This document shows positions 20,700 to 32,494 of a stretch of DNA of 64,000 nucleotides, piece by piece. Each line of letters begins with the position of its first letter. The stretch's first letter is position 1. The stretch is from Acanthosoma haemorrhoidale. Taxonomy: Eukaryota > Arthropoda > Insecta > Hemiptera > Acanthosomatidae. The position numbers were made by a program, and so were the translations under genes. The stretch is from the NCBI GenBank assembly GCA_930367205.1, contig OV884012.1:56689239-56753238 (forward strand), given 5' to 3'. The notes beneath the pieces were generated by a model. The model saw only the letters and a program-made list of their open reading frames with translations, did not search any database and was not told the DNA's origin.

Positions 20700-22000
20700 A
20701 TACTTCGTTCAGCTTCTCAATAAAGATCTCTCGGAGGTAATTGAGGAGGACCGCCATGAAGATACCCCAAGTGATTAATGTATGAACCACCAGATGAAGA
20801 GTACATTTTGGATCACTGGCCAAGGTAGAAAATAATAAGGCACCAGGTGTGGGTGAATTTCCTGCAAAATTGAGGAATGGCGAAGTGCGCTAGCGACGAT
20901 CCTCCAGAACATGGTCATTTGTATTTTCACAGATGAAGTAATAGCAGAAGCTTAGAATAAGTCCCAATTCGAATTACAATAATCGATTCAATCCATAAAA
21001 AGGGCAATCTGCTACAATATGTAGAAATTATAGAGGCATCTCTTTCTCTTTGCTGCACACTTTTGCCTATTGTTGTCCAAGATATTTTTCCAGCGCCTCT
21101 TCTCCTTTGCAGAAAAGACCTCCATACCATTGGGGTTTTATTGACCAAATAGTCTACTTACGCATTACACTTACGAAAGGATTTGAATACAATCTTTAAA
21201 CACCCCGAAAAAATTCACAGGGAAAAGCTTTACAAGGCAATGAGAGAACTCAAAATCTCTGGGAAGCGGATTTTGATTGATAGTGGGCAAGACCCACCTT
21301 GAGTTGGGTGTGATGCTTAGTGCAGATTGGGGGCAGAAGATTTGAAAAATTCTTCTCTGGAAAAGGACTAAGGCAGGGAGATGGATTGGCTTGCCTCCTC
21401 TTTGCTTTAGCTCTCGAAAAGAGTTCCAGAGATTCTGGAATTCAAGTGGGTGGAACATTATTCAGCCAAATACTACAACTTCTTGGTTGCGCTGATGACA
21501 TTGATGGACGTTCCTTCCAGCCTGTATCTGATGGATTTTTAAAATTAGCTGAATTAGCAAGAATAATGGGTAAAGTAAACGAAGCAAAAACCAAATATAT
21601 GGCCACTGCTCTATCTCAATCTCACAGTGGTTTTCGTCATCTTTTGTCTCTTTGACTACGCATTGAAGCCTGGTAATTTCATCAAGTTCTTCACGTCTTC
21701 TAGGGATGAGTTATCTGTGAGGGTTTATTTTACCTCAATTGCTCTTGGATTATTTTTAACTTCCTTGCACATGAATAATTGGACTATTGAAGACTTCTTA
21801 CTCTGTCTGCGGGCATTTCGGATAAACTTGCATCTGACTACAAGGTACTGTCAATCAATTCTCTTCAACAAATCAATTATTCAGTTCACCTCTATGGCTC
21901 AGAAACGTTCTAACCTCTATCTTCAAAACTGGTTAGCAGACCTTGATGGTATTTAGGAGAAAGATTCTGCGTAAAATCTTTAAAGGTTAATCGTCAAGGT
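20700..22000 (+). mobile_element. LINE family C copy 1 (non-jockey RT lineage)
   Basis: From 20820 the sequence shows NKAPGVGEFPAKL, CRNYRGISL, RKDLHT, LYKAMRELKISG, GLRQGDGL, CADD, NEAKTKYM and, around 21885-21990, LYGSETF and RKILRKIF. These are in the order of the widespread insect LINE RT whose hallmarks are 'NNKAPG.DGIPAE', 'C.NYRGI.LL', 'GLRQGD.LSCLLFN' and 'YGSETW'. Frames shift several times. The minus-strand block at 44.27-45.26 kb is the same type. Confidence 0.8.
21320..21655 (+). pseudogene. RT core of LINE family C copy 1, YADD changed to CADD
   Basis: An open stretch contains GLRQGDGLACLLFALALEK (motif B), QLLGCADDIDG (motif C; codons for CADD at 21488-21499, where the family has YADD or FADD) and MGKVNEAKTKYMA (motif D/E region). 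Both catalytic Asp residues remain, but the aromatic residue ahead of Ala is Cys. The stretch is open for 111 codons within a broken element. Confidence 0.85.
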
Positions 22001-22645
22001 TGAGGCATGTTTGTTTACATTGTGATAGTTACTGGTTTAAATTACTCCTACCTTTCAATAATCACACTATTTATCCAGGAGCGTTGTGTGACTTTAGTAT
22101 ATATCACTCACCCGGGTCCACATTGGTAGAATTTACAGTTCGTTTCTTAAAAAGGAGAAAAAATTATATAAAATAAAAACAGGAAGAAATATGAAAAAAA
22201 AATACTTCATAATTTATACATTGGAATAAGGGCATAGAAAAATCATAGTACATGTTAATAAAAATGAAAAATTAAAAGAGCACGATAATAATAGCAATAA
22301 ATAATTAGTATTGATTAAATATGTTGAAGGATTCTTTGGGACTCAAGGGAATTGAGTACTACAGATATTGCTTCTTCTCAATTGGGGAGGGCTCAAGGGC
22401 TCCAGAAAGATAAGAGGAGAATCCATATGAGCTCCACCTCTCTCTCAGGACATTTGACCAAAAAAGGGTTATGACAGCATTTATTCCTTATAACATTCCA
22501 CATAACGTTTAAATGTATAATACGACAGCTAAAAATTTGACAATGCATGTGTTGTGCCAATCTCTTTATCACAAATAATTAGTTCCCCTCTTCTCGGCCC
22601 AGAAAATATCCACCTATGTTTCCATATTTTAATAATAAAAAACCT
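22001..22645. other. Stretch without recognisable features
   Basis: A+T-rich sequence with no motif recognised. A slightly G+C-richer patch at 22330-22470 is unassigned. Confidence 0.5.
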
Positions 22646-22684
22646 TAAAACGTCAGTCGGGGCAACCCCCCACCGCTGGCCTGC

Positions 22685-22912
22685 CTACAAGCAGCCAGAT
22701 TTAGGGAATTCGCCACTAGTTGCAATGCCCTTGACTTTATTGCGTCTGACCACAGGCCAGTATTGTACGCTGTGGATGGTAAAGTTGTGACCCCTTTCCC
22801 CACGAGATACGACTACGGTCGTGCCGACTGGGAGGTGCATCGGTCGCAGATTTACCATAACCTGCATACAGTGCCAGTTCTCCACACAAAACAAGAAGTA
22901 GATCTTTAACTA
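22685..22912 (+). pseudogene. C-terminal endonuclease remnant of LINE family A copy 3
   Basis: A frame reading ALDFIASDHRPVLYAV (about 22720-22765) carries the SDHxPV motif, whose His is catalytic in APE-type endonucleases. It is followed by TRYDYGRADWEVHRSQI, the 'RYDY.RADW..FR..L' linker typical of jockey-type ORF2. Upstream motifs (GDFNA) are not present in the copy. Confidence 0.75.
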
Positions 22913-23298
22913 ACTTTCATAACTGATGTGGTCGTAGACGCCGCAGACACTGCTATCCCGAAGTTTGGCCCCATGCCACCGACCCTGCGACCACCTGCAG
23001 ACCATATTGTTAAATGATTGCTTTGCACAACAGTTGGAATAGTGTATGGTACAGGATGAGGGACTATACAACTAAGGTAGTTGTGAATTCTCTCCACGGA
23101 ATTGAATCCACGGCTTGATGAAACTCAAGAAAACAGCAAAGTGGCATGACGACTTCGTAGCACTCATGGCGATCACAGAAAGTTCTGAAAGCTACAAAAA
23201 ACAATGCAGCTACTGTCCGTCTTCACGAAGGTGACAATGTTCTTACTAGGCTACTACCACCCTCCTCCTCCACCCGTCAAGATACAGAACAGAACCAC

Positions 23299-24130
23299 AT
23301 GTTTGTAACACCGAAGCAGCTTAAGGCGATTCAGAGAACCCGAGCACCAGGGCACGATGAGATACAAACAGTTATGCTCAAACAAATGCCGAGGAGAGGG
23401 ATAGTACAACTCGCAAACTTATACAACTCTTGTATAAGATTGTGTATTTTCCTGACAAATGGAAACAAGCCATCTTGTTTTCATTACTCAAGCCAGCAAA
23501 GAGTGGAGATCACCCAGCCCACTACCGACCGATCAGCTTGCTGCCGCAAATGGGGAAAATTTTAGAGAAAATTCTGTTGAACTATCTCAAAAATGACTGT
23601 GGTGAAAATTACATCATTCCACCAGAACAGCCACGGCTATGATTTCGATAGACTGCACTCAAGGATTCAACTCGGTGTTCCACTGGACACTGTGTCAAAT
23701 GCTCTGTGACCGGGAATGCTTGGAGCAACTCTATTCAATTTTGGCTAGCTTCGTGAACAACAGATCGATTCGGGTGTGGGTGCGTAATAGCTTCTCCGAA
23801 TTTGTGCCACTGACCTGTGGATTACCCCAAGGAGCCGTGTTATCCCCACTACTTTTCAAGGTGTACACGTCTGAAATTGTAGGAGCCCGGTATAAAAACA
23901 CAATAATTTCTGCTTTCGCTGATGACATAGCGGTGTTCAGTAGCAGCATGAGCGCCAAGGTAGCTCTTAGACAGGCTGAAGTAGCCTGTAACCAGATCAG
24001 TGAGAGATTGGGGAGACTCAATATCTCTGTAAACGCGGGTAAGACTGAATGCGTAATTTTCTCTTTCCAAAAGGGAAAAATTTCGCTGCCTACTATTTAC
24101 AATGTAAATATTATTTATTACACTGACTGA
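23299..24130 (+). pseudogene. RT domain of LINE family A copy 3, FADD intact
   Basis: Three overlapping frames (23299-23565, 23430-23642, 23639-24130) together cover the domain: RAPGHDEI, KWKQAILFSLLKPAK, YRPISLLPQMGKILEKIL, then ISIDCTQGF, LTCGLPQGAVLSPLL, SAFADDIAVFSSS (FADD codons 23915-23926) and LNISVNAGKTEC. The catalytic FADD is intact, unlike copy 1 (FPDD). Frame changes near 23430-23560 and a TGA at 24128-24130 break it. Confidence 0.9.
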
Positions 24131-24134
24131 GCAA

Positions 24135-24500
24135 AACTCTCCAGTCGACAACCTAGTATATCTTGGCATTGAAATGGACAGATACCTACCTTTTAGTGAC
24201 CATTTTTCGAGGCAGTAGAAGCAAACTCGCACGAAGTTTTACCGGCTTACGTATTTATTGACTTTCACCAATCTATCACCGCGCCTCAAGGTCATGATTT
24301 ATAAGAGTGCACTCAGGCTCTGCTGAATGGTGCACCGCTTTTTCGTCATCTAACGTATACGACAGCTCGGCGACTCCAACAATTACAAAAAAGCATACTG
24401 ATGAAAGTGGTCAGACATACTTCATTCGAGCAACGGAGCAACAGTGAGCTTTACGAGGTCTTTGATCTACCTATAGTGTATGAATTCATTTAACGTAGAC
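24135..24500 (+). pseudogene. Post-RT segment of LINE family A copy 3
   Basis: After the RT block, the remnants YLGIEMDRYL (about 24160-24190) and VMIYKSALRLC (about 24290-24325) appear. They are followed by TARRLQQLQKSILMKVVRHT (about 24360-24420), matching 555-328 of copy 1 nearly residue for residue. A stop interrupts the LRP.L.YG motif. Confidence 0.75.
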
Positions 24501-24847
24501 ATACCAATTTTTTCGACTCATTAAAGTACTTGACAAACCCGGTGTTTAGCAAGATAACCCCTGTTCCGTTCCCCTATCGATGACAGGACGCAGTCGAGGC
24601 CGGAACGGTTTACTCCTTAGGTTTTAGTTTTTTTTGTTTTCATTTTATAAGTTTCCCAGATTGTAAACCGAAGGTGAGCCCCATCTGGGAAAGTCCTGTC
24701 TATTTTTATATTGTATTTTTAACAGCAAAAAGAAATGTTGTTATTGTAATTCTACCCTCCTTCAAATGCATCTATGCATGCAGTAAGAGGAGAATTTTCT
24801 GTAAATCTTGTTCATTGTATTTTGATCATATATTTGTAAAAAATGTT

Positions 24848-24875
24848 AATAAAAGGGGTTTTGAAAAAAAAAAAA
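24848..24875 (+). promoter_or_regulatory. Polyadenylation signal and A tail of LINE family A copy 3
   Basis: AATAAA at 24848-24853 lies 10 bases before a 12-base A run (24864-24875). This is the expected 3' end of a retrotransposed LINE transcript and fixes the element's right boundary. Confidence 0.8.
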
Positions 24876-24916
24876 GGCATTTGCCTGACTCCAAACCCGG
24901 CACCTGGAACACTGCG

Positions 24917-25175
<259 letters not shown>

Positions 25176-25267
25176 CTGGTGCTTGCTGCACTAATCAAAG
25201 CATGCCTTACTTATTCAACTACCTCTGCATCTCTCTCTCCTAACCTCGCTAGGTTTTAGTCCGGCGT

Positions 25268-25756
25268 TGTCAGGCCCCACACCTTCGTATTGGGATTATC
25301 TGCCTACGTCTCGCTAAAAATAGCACCTCCTTGGAAGAGATCTCTTCCTCGCAGATGACGGTCGCCGTGGCCCTACAAACTTTACCTGGTAGCGTACTCC
25401 CACGGCTCCCTTATCCGGTTCACACTTGCCTTTGGAATCTGGACGGTTTTCACCTACCCTTAGATATCGAGTGTGAATTCGTGGCCATTCCAAGGCCACA
25501 TAAACTACCTTTAATTCCTACCCTCTCCCTCTTCTAAGCGTGCTTTGTCGGGGCACACCTACTAAGATCTTACGGAGTCATATCAATACGAATAAAGTTG
25601 CCCGCCGACTAGGTCGCCAGCAAAGGTCAAAGACGACAGGTCCATCTCTTTTATCTCTTATTTTGACGCTCGTCGGACAGCGACCGGGTTGTAGTGACCC
25701 TAGCCCTTGGCGGGCGTCTTCTCTGGCGGCTTTTGGGGACACCACAGAACCCGAAT
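25268..25756 (+). mobile_element. 5' LTR of a tRNA-Trp-primed LTR retrotransposon
   Basis: The LTR begins TGTCAGGCC at 25268 and ends just before a tRNA-Trp primer site. Its last part (25682-25754) is repeated at 26149-26205, where it ends CACAGAACCCGACA. The TGTCAGG start and the CCCGACA end form an imperfect inverted pair, as at LTR termini. AATAAAG at about 25590 could be the polyadenylation signal. The region is G+C-rich against an A+T-rich background. tRNA-Trp priming recalls the CsRn1 clade of Ty3/gypsy elements; without coding sequence this is only a suggestion. Confidence 0.65.
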
Positions 25757-25758
25757 GC

Positions 25759-25776
25759 TGGTGACCCCGACGTGAT
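25759..25776 (+). other. Primer-binding site complementary to tRNA-Trp
   Basis: TGGTGACCCCGACGTGAT is the exact 18-base complement of the 3' end of insect-type tRNA-Trp (…ATCACGTCGGGGTCA plus CCA). It directly follows the LTR. The identity is by recall of the tRNA sequence. Confidence 0.8.
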
Positions 25777-26148
25777 CTGAGGAGCGTAACAGACTCTATA
25801 GGTTTAAGTATAGAAGCGGCCTAGTGCAGCGCAGCGCAGCACTTTTCGCTGAGAGTTACTGATAAAGTAAATAGCCGACAAGTATTTAAAAAAAAAACCG
25901 AGTAAGCATAATCTCGACCACTTCTCGAAGCAAGACAACCGGTGACTCCTCAATACAATTCGTCGACGCAGGAAGAGTCAATACATCCACTTGGACTTCA
26001 TGGTACGGTTACCAGGATGCGATACGAACTCACTAAGATCGATCGAACTTAAATGGATAACGACCTTAAAACGACTATCATCTTTTCGGAGTGCCTCGAG
26101 TTCATCTACTAGCTTGGACCTGGCCCGGACACCATCTAATCGACTAGT
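25777..26148 (+). mobile_element. Short non-coding interior of the tRNA-Trp element
   Basis: About 370 bases lie between the primer site and the second LTR-end repeat. The longest frame starting with ATG is about 20 codons and no gag motif is seen. A GTGCAGCGCAGCGCAGCAC string (about 25824-25842) is a short CAGCG repeat. The interior is either a large deletion product or a miniature non-coding element. Confidence 0.5.
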
Positions 26149-26205
26149 GGCCGGGTTGTAGTGACCCTAGCCTGCGGTGGGCGTCCTTTTCCACAGAACC
26201 CGACA
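26149..26205 (+). repeat. Second copy of the LTR end of the tRNA-Trp element
   Basis: GGCCGGGTTGTAGTGACCCT, then a GGCGTC-like stretch and CACAGAACCCGACA match 25682-25754, with a deletion of about 16 bases. Only the last part of the LTR is present, so the 3' LTR is truncated on its 5' side. Confidence 0.75.
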
Positions 26206-27850
26206 GGATGATAATCAGAGGCCCAAAAAACAATGTCTAACGAAACACAAGTGAGTAACAGTTTGCGCAAGTCCACGCTATTATGGTATTGCCAGATACA
26301 GAAAGAGTTCTAGTTGAATTCATTTGACCTTCCATGTTCCCAAAAATTGTTATACTAATGAATAACAAACCAAAATGGATCATTCCAATAAACAGTGAAA
26401 ACCCCTTAAAAGGCGAAAATGTTACTAGAGGTAACCAATTATTTAATGGAGTTGAGTGGAGAGGGAGTTCACAATAATTGAGAAGTTGACGAACATGAAA
26501 ATACCTCCATTTGAATATGGAAATTTTAGGGAGGGGGTCATCGTTTGTTTGTGGAACAAAAAAAAACAACACAAATTTAATTAACGAACTCATCTAAATT
26601 CTTGTGAAAAATATGTACACAGAAGTAAAATCAATCAAGTTATCCTTTCATAACGAACTTCTGTTTAATAAACCAATAACGTTTATTAAATTGTGGAATT
26701 TAACTCCCTTTGATATAAAACAATATTATCTGTTTTTAGAAGTGGTCGGTTGCATGTATTTGGTTTTCGTGTATTTACTTGTAAAATCTGTCATGGTAGA
26801 TGATCTCCATCTGATTTGATCCATTATTCAAAATAAGGAATGTAAGGAAGCGTACAAAGCAGAAATGATCTGAATATCCAGCTGTCTATGGCTCACTGGA
26901 GCGAAAACCTAATGCCACAGGAGGCTTCAGACGGATTCCTTAAAACCCTTCTAGATTCAGTTCTTTGCACCATTCATCCTGTATTATGTTGCATATCACT
27001 GCGGTTTGAATTTAAGCATAAAAGTATAATAGAAGCTAAAAGATTTGTATATTCAGTGTACTTCCGAAGTACTCATTACACAAACAGAAAAAAAATCTTT
27101 AACATATTTACATTTTTGCTGTTTTCGTTCTACAAAGATTTTTTTTGTTTGTTAACCACCAATGTAACCATTAATATGGCAAATAGTACACAACAAAGTG
27201 AGACATTGGGGCACTGGTTATCGAATAATAAGTTAATTTAAGATAAAAACGTGGAAATTGAAGAGTATGGAATTTCCTAATTTAAAAATTATGATGATTT
27301 CACTCAGAAATCTGTAGTGCCTGATATATGGGTATTTTACAAATGCGGAGGGTTTTAAACTTTCATTTGATTTTTAATTTATATTTTATTTTTGTGTTAC
27401 TATTCATTTATCTTACACACGAGCTAAGTTAAATATTTAATTATATATTTATTGTAAAGTTAATATATATTTATCTATATTATAAATATTTGTTTTGCTT
27501 GGTTTCCACTTTTTTTTTTTTTGTTTCAAGTACTGGTTTATAGTTGTGCCTTTTTTTATACCCCATCTCTTTTCTTAACTCTGACAAATCTCTATATATT
27601 ATATTATATTTTCAATTGCTATCAATTTACGCTTGAAAGTGTTAAATTCTAAATTATAGTTTTAATAAAATTTAGATTAGAACAACTGGGGTGAATAAGC
27701 TTTGAAGTGCATTCAAGAAGGCCTCTACCCCCCCCCCCTCCAATTAATTCAATATCAAATAGGCCTACGTCTCATATTATGGTGGGCAAAGTCCACTCAT
27801 CCCTCACATAACCTCAAGTGTGCTTACAAATAATTTACTTAAACTTGAAT
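26206..27850. other. A+T-rich stretch with no supported gene
   Basis: A 118-codon minus-strand frame (26237-26593) and a plus-strand frame (26888-27241) show no recognisable motif and have the composition of random A+T-rich sequence. A C run occurs near 27730. Confidence 0.4.
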
Positions 27851-27851
27851 A

Positions 27852-28115
27852 GTGTCACTTATTATTATAGCCACTATTAGTGCATTACATCATTTCAGCT
27901 TATTCCCCTGGCAGGGTCTTTTCAAGTGTTCTTTTACTATTGGTAACTTTTCAAAACATAGTTTTACTGAATCACTTTTGTTAGTATACACATATAAAAA
28001 GCAGCAACCACCTCCAAAGTGCACTAACTGCAACAATATACTTACGGTAAACCATCTTCAAAACTGTCTGTCTAATGTAGGAAACATACTGCTGCATGGA
28101 AGCAGTGATCGGTGA
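27852..28115 (+). pseudogene. C-terminal (RNase H-side) zinc-knuckle fragment of a LINE ORF2
   Basis: The frame ends with SFTESLLLVYTY, then PPPKCTNCNNILTVNHLQNC. LINEs that carry an RNase H domain end ORF2 with 'S..TH.YLL....PP.C..C....LTV.HIL..C', and the Cys-Cys-His-Cys spacing fits. No RNase H core is readable upstream, so only the tail is left. The element family cannot be linked to the other LINEs here. Confidence 0.5.
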
Positions 28116-29101
28116 TAGCATGGTGATCATGAAGTACTCCCGATGAACGAATATGAAGTACTTCCAATGATCTGGCGATCAATTGTATAGTTGAAAAGTA
28201 TATATTGGTTATAAACTTACATGCTACCACATACCTTCGAACTCTTGGTCCTATTCCACTATTATGTCCTATTCTTTGGAGGATTATATTAACATTGTTT
28301 GCAACAGTAAAATGCAAGAATTGAGATGAAACCACCAAAAAAATAAACCCAGAGACTAACACACAAAAAAAGGCTTCATTCCCAGGCAGCTCTTATGTCC
28401 ATTTTCATTCTCCAAAAGTACTCATACGTGTTAGTAACATGCAAGCATTCAAGGGATACTTATGAAATATAAAAGAATAATGTAAGAGGATAGGTACTTA
28501 GGTACAATAGATAACAATAAGTATGAAATACAAAAAAAGAACAGATGATTTTACCACAAAGCTATGAATAAGTATTTATTTCAATAACAAGAAGGGAAGA
28601 ATCGGCAAATTTATGCAACAACATAAATAATGAAAGAAAACAAGAAAATAACTCGTATTCTACTATATGGACAATATAAGGAACTTATATAACGCTTTTT
28701 ATTCCAGGCTCTATAATTTCTTTAATAATGGCATGATTATAATTTTCATGTGCTCCCGCTACCTAGATATCTAGGTACCTTTAAAATCAAATGGTCTCGT
28801 GATAAAAGCTAACTCCAGGGTCTCTCTCTTATGCCATAAGCCAGGGTTAGACCCCAGACTCGTAAAATACAAGTAGCGTGATCTTTCTCTTCTCACATAA
28901 ACTGGGACGTCAATCTATTTCTGAGTTAGAAATACGATTGTAGTTACCCTCTTCGCTTGCATGGCCACGTAGTAATACCAATCAAACAAATTATTTTTTG
29001 TTTGATTGATATTTCATTTTATCTTATTAATGTTAATCTTAAAGATATGCTTTCTGGGAAAACTTCTAATAAATCCTTTTCATGGCTATGTATATATATA
29101 T
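28116..29101. other. A+T-rich stretch with one perfect palindrome
   Basis: No gene is recognised. At 28980-29007 an 11-base stem (AATCAAACAAA and TTTGTTTGATT) flanks a 6-base loop. The stretch ends in a short TA tract that is the insertion target of the next feature. Confidence 0.5.
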
Positions 29102-29688
29102 TGTGACCTACCTCATTTTTCACCATCTCCCTTTCTACTTTATTTGATCAATTTACCTTAACTAATTTGGCAGGTCCGTCATGAGATCTTTAATTCAAAT
29201 TGTTTTGTGTCTTTGACATAGGAATCGCCCGATCTCAAGGCTAATGTTGTAGTTATTAATAAATTGAGAAACTAGAAATTGTGAAATATATTAAAAAAAA
29301 ATGGTTATAACCAATAAGTATAATTAACATAGATTATTGACAAAAGTATAAAAAAATATTCAATTCCTTTTAAATTAGGATAATTGCTACTGATTACAAA
29401 CATGAATTTGAGCTCAATTTCTTTTAATGGATCCATAATAAAAACAATATTAATATCACCCAATCGATGATCTTCCTGTAATCCAATCAACGTTACTTTC
29501 TGCTGTTGGTTCTTCTCCTCTCTTCCTGTATGGTAACCGCCAATTCGGGAGCTTGCTAAGTCCGTTCTTCTCGACGGTTGTGCTAAGACTGCTGATTTAT
29601 CTCATCCCCACTCCTAGGAGCATAAGGGAAAATGCTTACCAGATGTGAGGATTCCTGGTCTATACTCTCAAATATCATGAATGTTACA
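29102..29688. mobile_element. Solo LTR (TGTGAC...GTTACA), copy 1, in a TA tract
   Basis: A 587-base block starts TGTGACCTACCTCAT and ends ATGAATGTTACA, with TATATATATA on its left and ATATATATAT on its right. The TG/CA ends and the TGTRAC/GTTACA inverted pair are those of an LTR. A clearly related copy is at 39487-40143, also in a TA tract, and shares blocks such as CCAATCGATGATCT and CTCATCCCCACTCC along its length. No coding capacity is visible, so a solo LTR left by recombination is the simplest reading; a non-autonomous element is possible. Confidence 0.7.
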
Positions 29689-32158
29689 ATATATATATAT
29701 ATATGGAACTGTTTTATGTTCAGTATAAGGGAAATAAGTTCCATAATATAATAATTCCATGAAATTAAATCAAAATTAGCTTGATATATGTACTTTAGTA
29801 TTAGTTAGAGTTCCTCCGACATGCTAAAAAGTAAGGTAAGTTGTACCGCTTTATTTGTTTTAGTTCATGATAAGACATGATTTTCTTTTTAAATATTCTA
29901 TATATAACTTTTCTATATATAATGTACTTCATCTTTTTACTCTGATCTATCATAAAAATTAGATTACGTCGCAATTCATATAATTTCAACAGTAACGATC
30001 GTTATTGAAGCAGAACAAAATCTAATCTAGCTTAATGCAGGACATGCCACTGAGAACGTTGCTTTCCTAATTTAGCCTCACACGATCTATCTCAGGCTGC
30101 TAATTGGCAGTGATGTCGGGCACAAAGCTCAAAGTCACAGCCACATTACGCCAAAGATATCACATATAAGCAACTTTTAATTCGAATAAATAATATTACA
30201 ATAAAATTCAATATTATATTTCGTGGAAATGAATTGATATTTTGATACATGCCATCTTTCAAATCAACAACTGTAATGAAAAGCGTTATCTAACTTCATT
30301 ATATAGTCCATGTAGTAGAATTAAATTGTCATCATATTTTAAGAATGCAAACAAAACAAACTTTCGGGAGATACAAACACCAAAAGTTACTTGAGACCAT
30401 TTTAGCTTTTAGCACAGAAATAAAATATGTGAAACGGAAATTTATTTTTAAAATTGAATTAAAATTTAATAAATGGCTGTCAGTGGAAATGGGCCCCTGC
30501 AGTATTACAGTCTTGACACTACATTTAGCCCCGCAATACAGTTCCGTCGTGAAGGTCTGGAAACAGCAGACCAGAAAAATAAAACACCTACGGCTGCATC
30601 AGCACATTTTGTCACAATTTTAGTTAGATTTGCAAGGACAAAGTTAATTTTAATTGTTCAATTACTAATCAAAAATATGAATTACTACAAACAAGAAGGC
30701 CAAAGAGATCATTAATTTTACGCCATAGTCAAAATGACAGATAAATATTTTTTATATGTTTAGTGTTTGATATTGAAAAACTTAAAAAAGCGAAAAATAT
30801 AAAAACAAGACGCCCACGAAGGTATTCAAGCTGCTTTATCTATACAACAAATACTTCAGCATCAATATAACAAAAATTCATTTTGCGTATTAGTCCAGCA
30901 GTTACAGCAGTTCTTGCAAAGGAGATGTTAATTTCCTTGTTCTATCAAATTAATTATTTTTGTGGTTTTTTTTCATGTATTTTTGAGTTATGCCACTTTT
31001 TGAGCTGGAAAGTAATGCACTCCAGCATAGCACATAGGGATACTTTTACCATCCTAACCCGCACTTAAGCCAAAAAAATCTTGTGGTAACATCTTGGTGG
31101 TATCACATAATTATACATAAACTATTTATAAATAAAAAAAGCCTTAAACAATTAAGAACATCACCGAACAACCAATTGTTGTACACCCTTACCATAATAT
31201 TGTATTTCCATCTAAGTTATTATTTTAACGTCTCAAAGTATATCATATCCCATTCATCATATTTCATGTTAATATCAACTGGATTGTATAGTTCTCAAGA
31301 CTTTGTAGATCAGGAATAGAAAATATAATGACAAATAGTAAGCACATGAAATAAACCTCATTCCCAACATTACTCACAAGCACCACCATTAGGGGCTCTG
31401 TCTCTCCAGACATTTATATCAATTTTTTTCTAGGTCTTCCCTAATTGTATTTTATAGTGCTCAGTGGGATTTTAACGTTTCTACCGCTACGAATACCTTC
31501 TTTTTTTCAGATTTCAGGACGATGTCAGTAAATGATATCAAGTAAGTAAAATAAATTAAGAAATAAAACTAATATTCACGATTAATATGGATTCATTATT
31601 ACAAAAATAGAATGGTATATGTAGCAAAAATAATTTATAATCGTTTCATCATTTATTTAAAACATTCTCAGTATTATAGACAGGATTTCTTTTAAATTTT
31701 TAGATAGATTGTTTATTCACAAAAACAATAAGACATATTACAATTTTTGGTCGTACAAGAAAGTTTATTAGGACCTATGATCCGGTTGTTCTATTTTTAC
31801 TGTTTATAGCATTAATAGTATCGTATACTGGGTAATTTATTACATCCAGTAAACCTGTAATGCACACATTCGTTATAGGGTCGTCATAGCTAACCATGTC
31901 TACACACAGCAATAACAATAATTTAATTAGAATACAAAGGTATAATTTCCAAATAACAAGATATACAATTGTTATATAATTACATAAAATATAATGTACA
32001 TATGTAATGACAGCGATGAACCAACAGTATAATTTTATAAAACCACTTATAATTGGAACTAAGAAAATAAACAGTATCTATGAGTTATTGCTGGGGGCAC
32101 GTGAGAGGCTGCTGGGATGTATTAAAATAGTAAATCAATGAAGATAATAAAAAAAAAA
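29689..32158. other. A+T-rich stretch; one possible BEL/Pao protease scrap
   Basis: Around 30082-30117 a plus frame reads PHTIYLRLLIGSDVGHK, resembling the 'I..LIG.D' C-terminal part of BEL/Pao aspartic proteases. The match is about 15 residues and unsupported by neighbours. Short frames at 30345-30715 and 30883-31319 are unrecognised. Confidence 0.3.
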
Positions 32159-32494
32159 TTATAAAGGCAAATTATGAATTGGTATATTGGAGGGATATAA
32201 TGAACTGAAATAAGGTCTAGATTTAAAAATTGGGAGAGTTGATGGACAACAAATATTGACGGGAATCGAGTTCCTAAGGTTTGAGGCATGGGTAAGAAAA
32301 AAAACGGTAAAAGGAAGCAGATTTGTGAAATGTAAAATACAGGTCGAAATGGTGGACCTGTTATTGTGAGATTTGATACCTGTTTTAATTAGAGGAGACT
32401 GGAAAGGTAAAGAGGCTTCTAAGTCCTGATAGTGCTTAAGAGGAAGGAACCAAGGAAGTATTAGCGACAGGTGTAAGGTTGAAGGCCATCTCAA
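32159..32494 (-). pseudogene. C-terminal fragment of a LINE ORF2, family D copy 1
   Basis: The minus-strand frame contains FFLTHASNLRNSIPVNI, then STLPIFKSRPYF. This is the C-terminal signature of CR1/L2/jockey-type LINEs ('R.S.LWNSLP..I....S...FK..L..YL'), with Trp replaced by Arg at the LRNSIP position. The same signature in plus orientation is at 55350-55430. No RT is preserved next to it. Confidence 0.6.

Larger units (their letters stand above)
22650..24875 (+). mobile_element. Jockey-like LINE family A copy 3, longest copy, with poly-A tail
   Basis: This is the most complete family-A copy. It has the C-terminal part of an APE endonuclease (to about 22910), a linker, RT fingers and palm (23299-24130), the post-RT segment (about 24290-24500) and a 3' UTR closing with AATAAA (24848) and a 12-base A tail (24864-24875). 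Frames are shifted repeatedly, so it cannot encode a working ORF2. ORF1 and most of the endonuclease are missing. The 3' UTR contains AAGGTGAGCCCCATC (about 24672-24686), shared with 61881-61895. Confidence 0.85.

Noticed and set aside
26237..26593. 118-codon minus-strand open frame
   Set aside because: Composition is that of A+T-rich chance sequence, no motif, no neighbour context.
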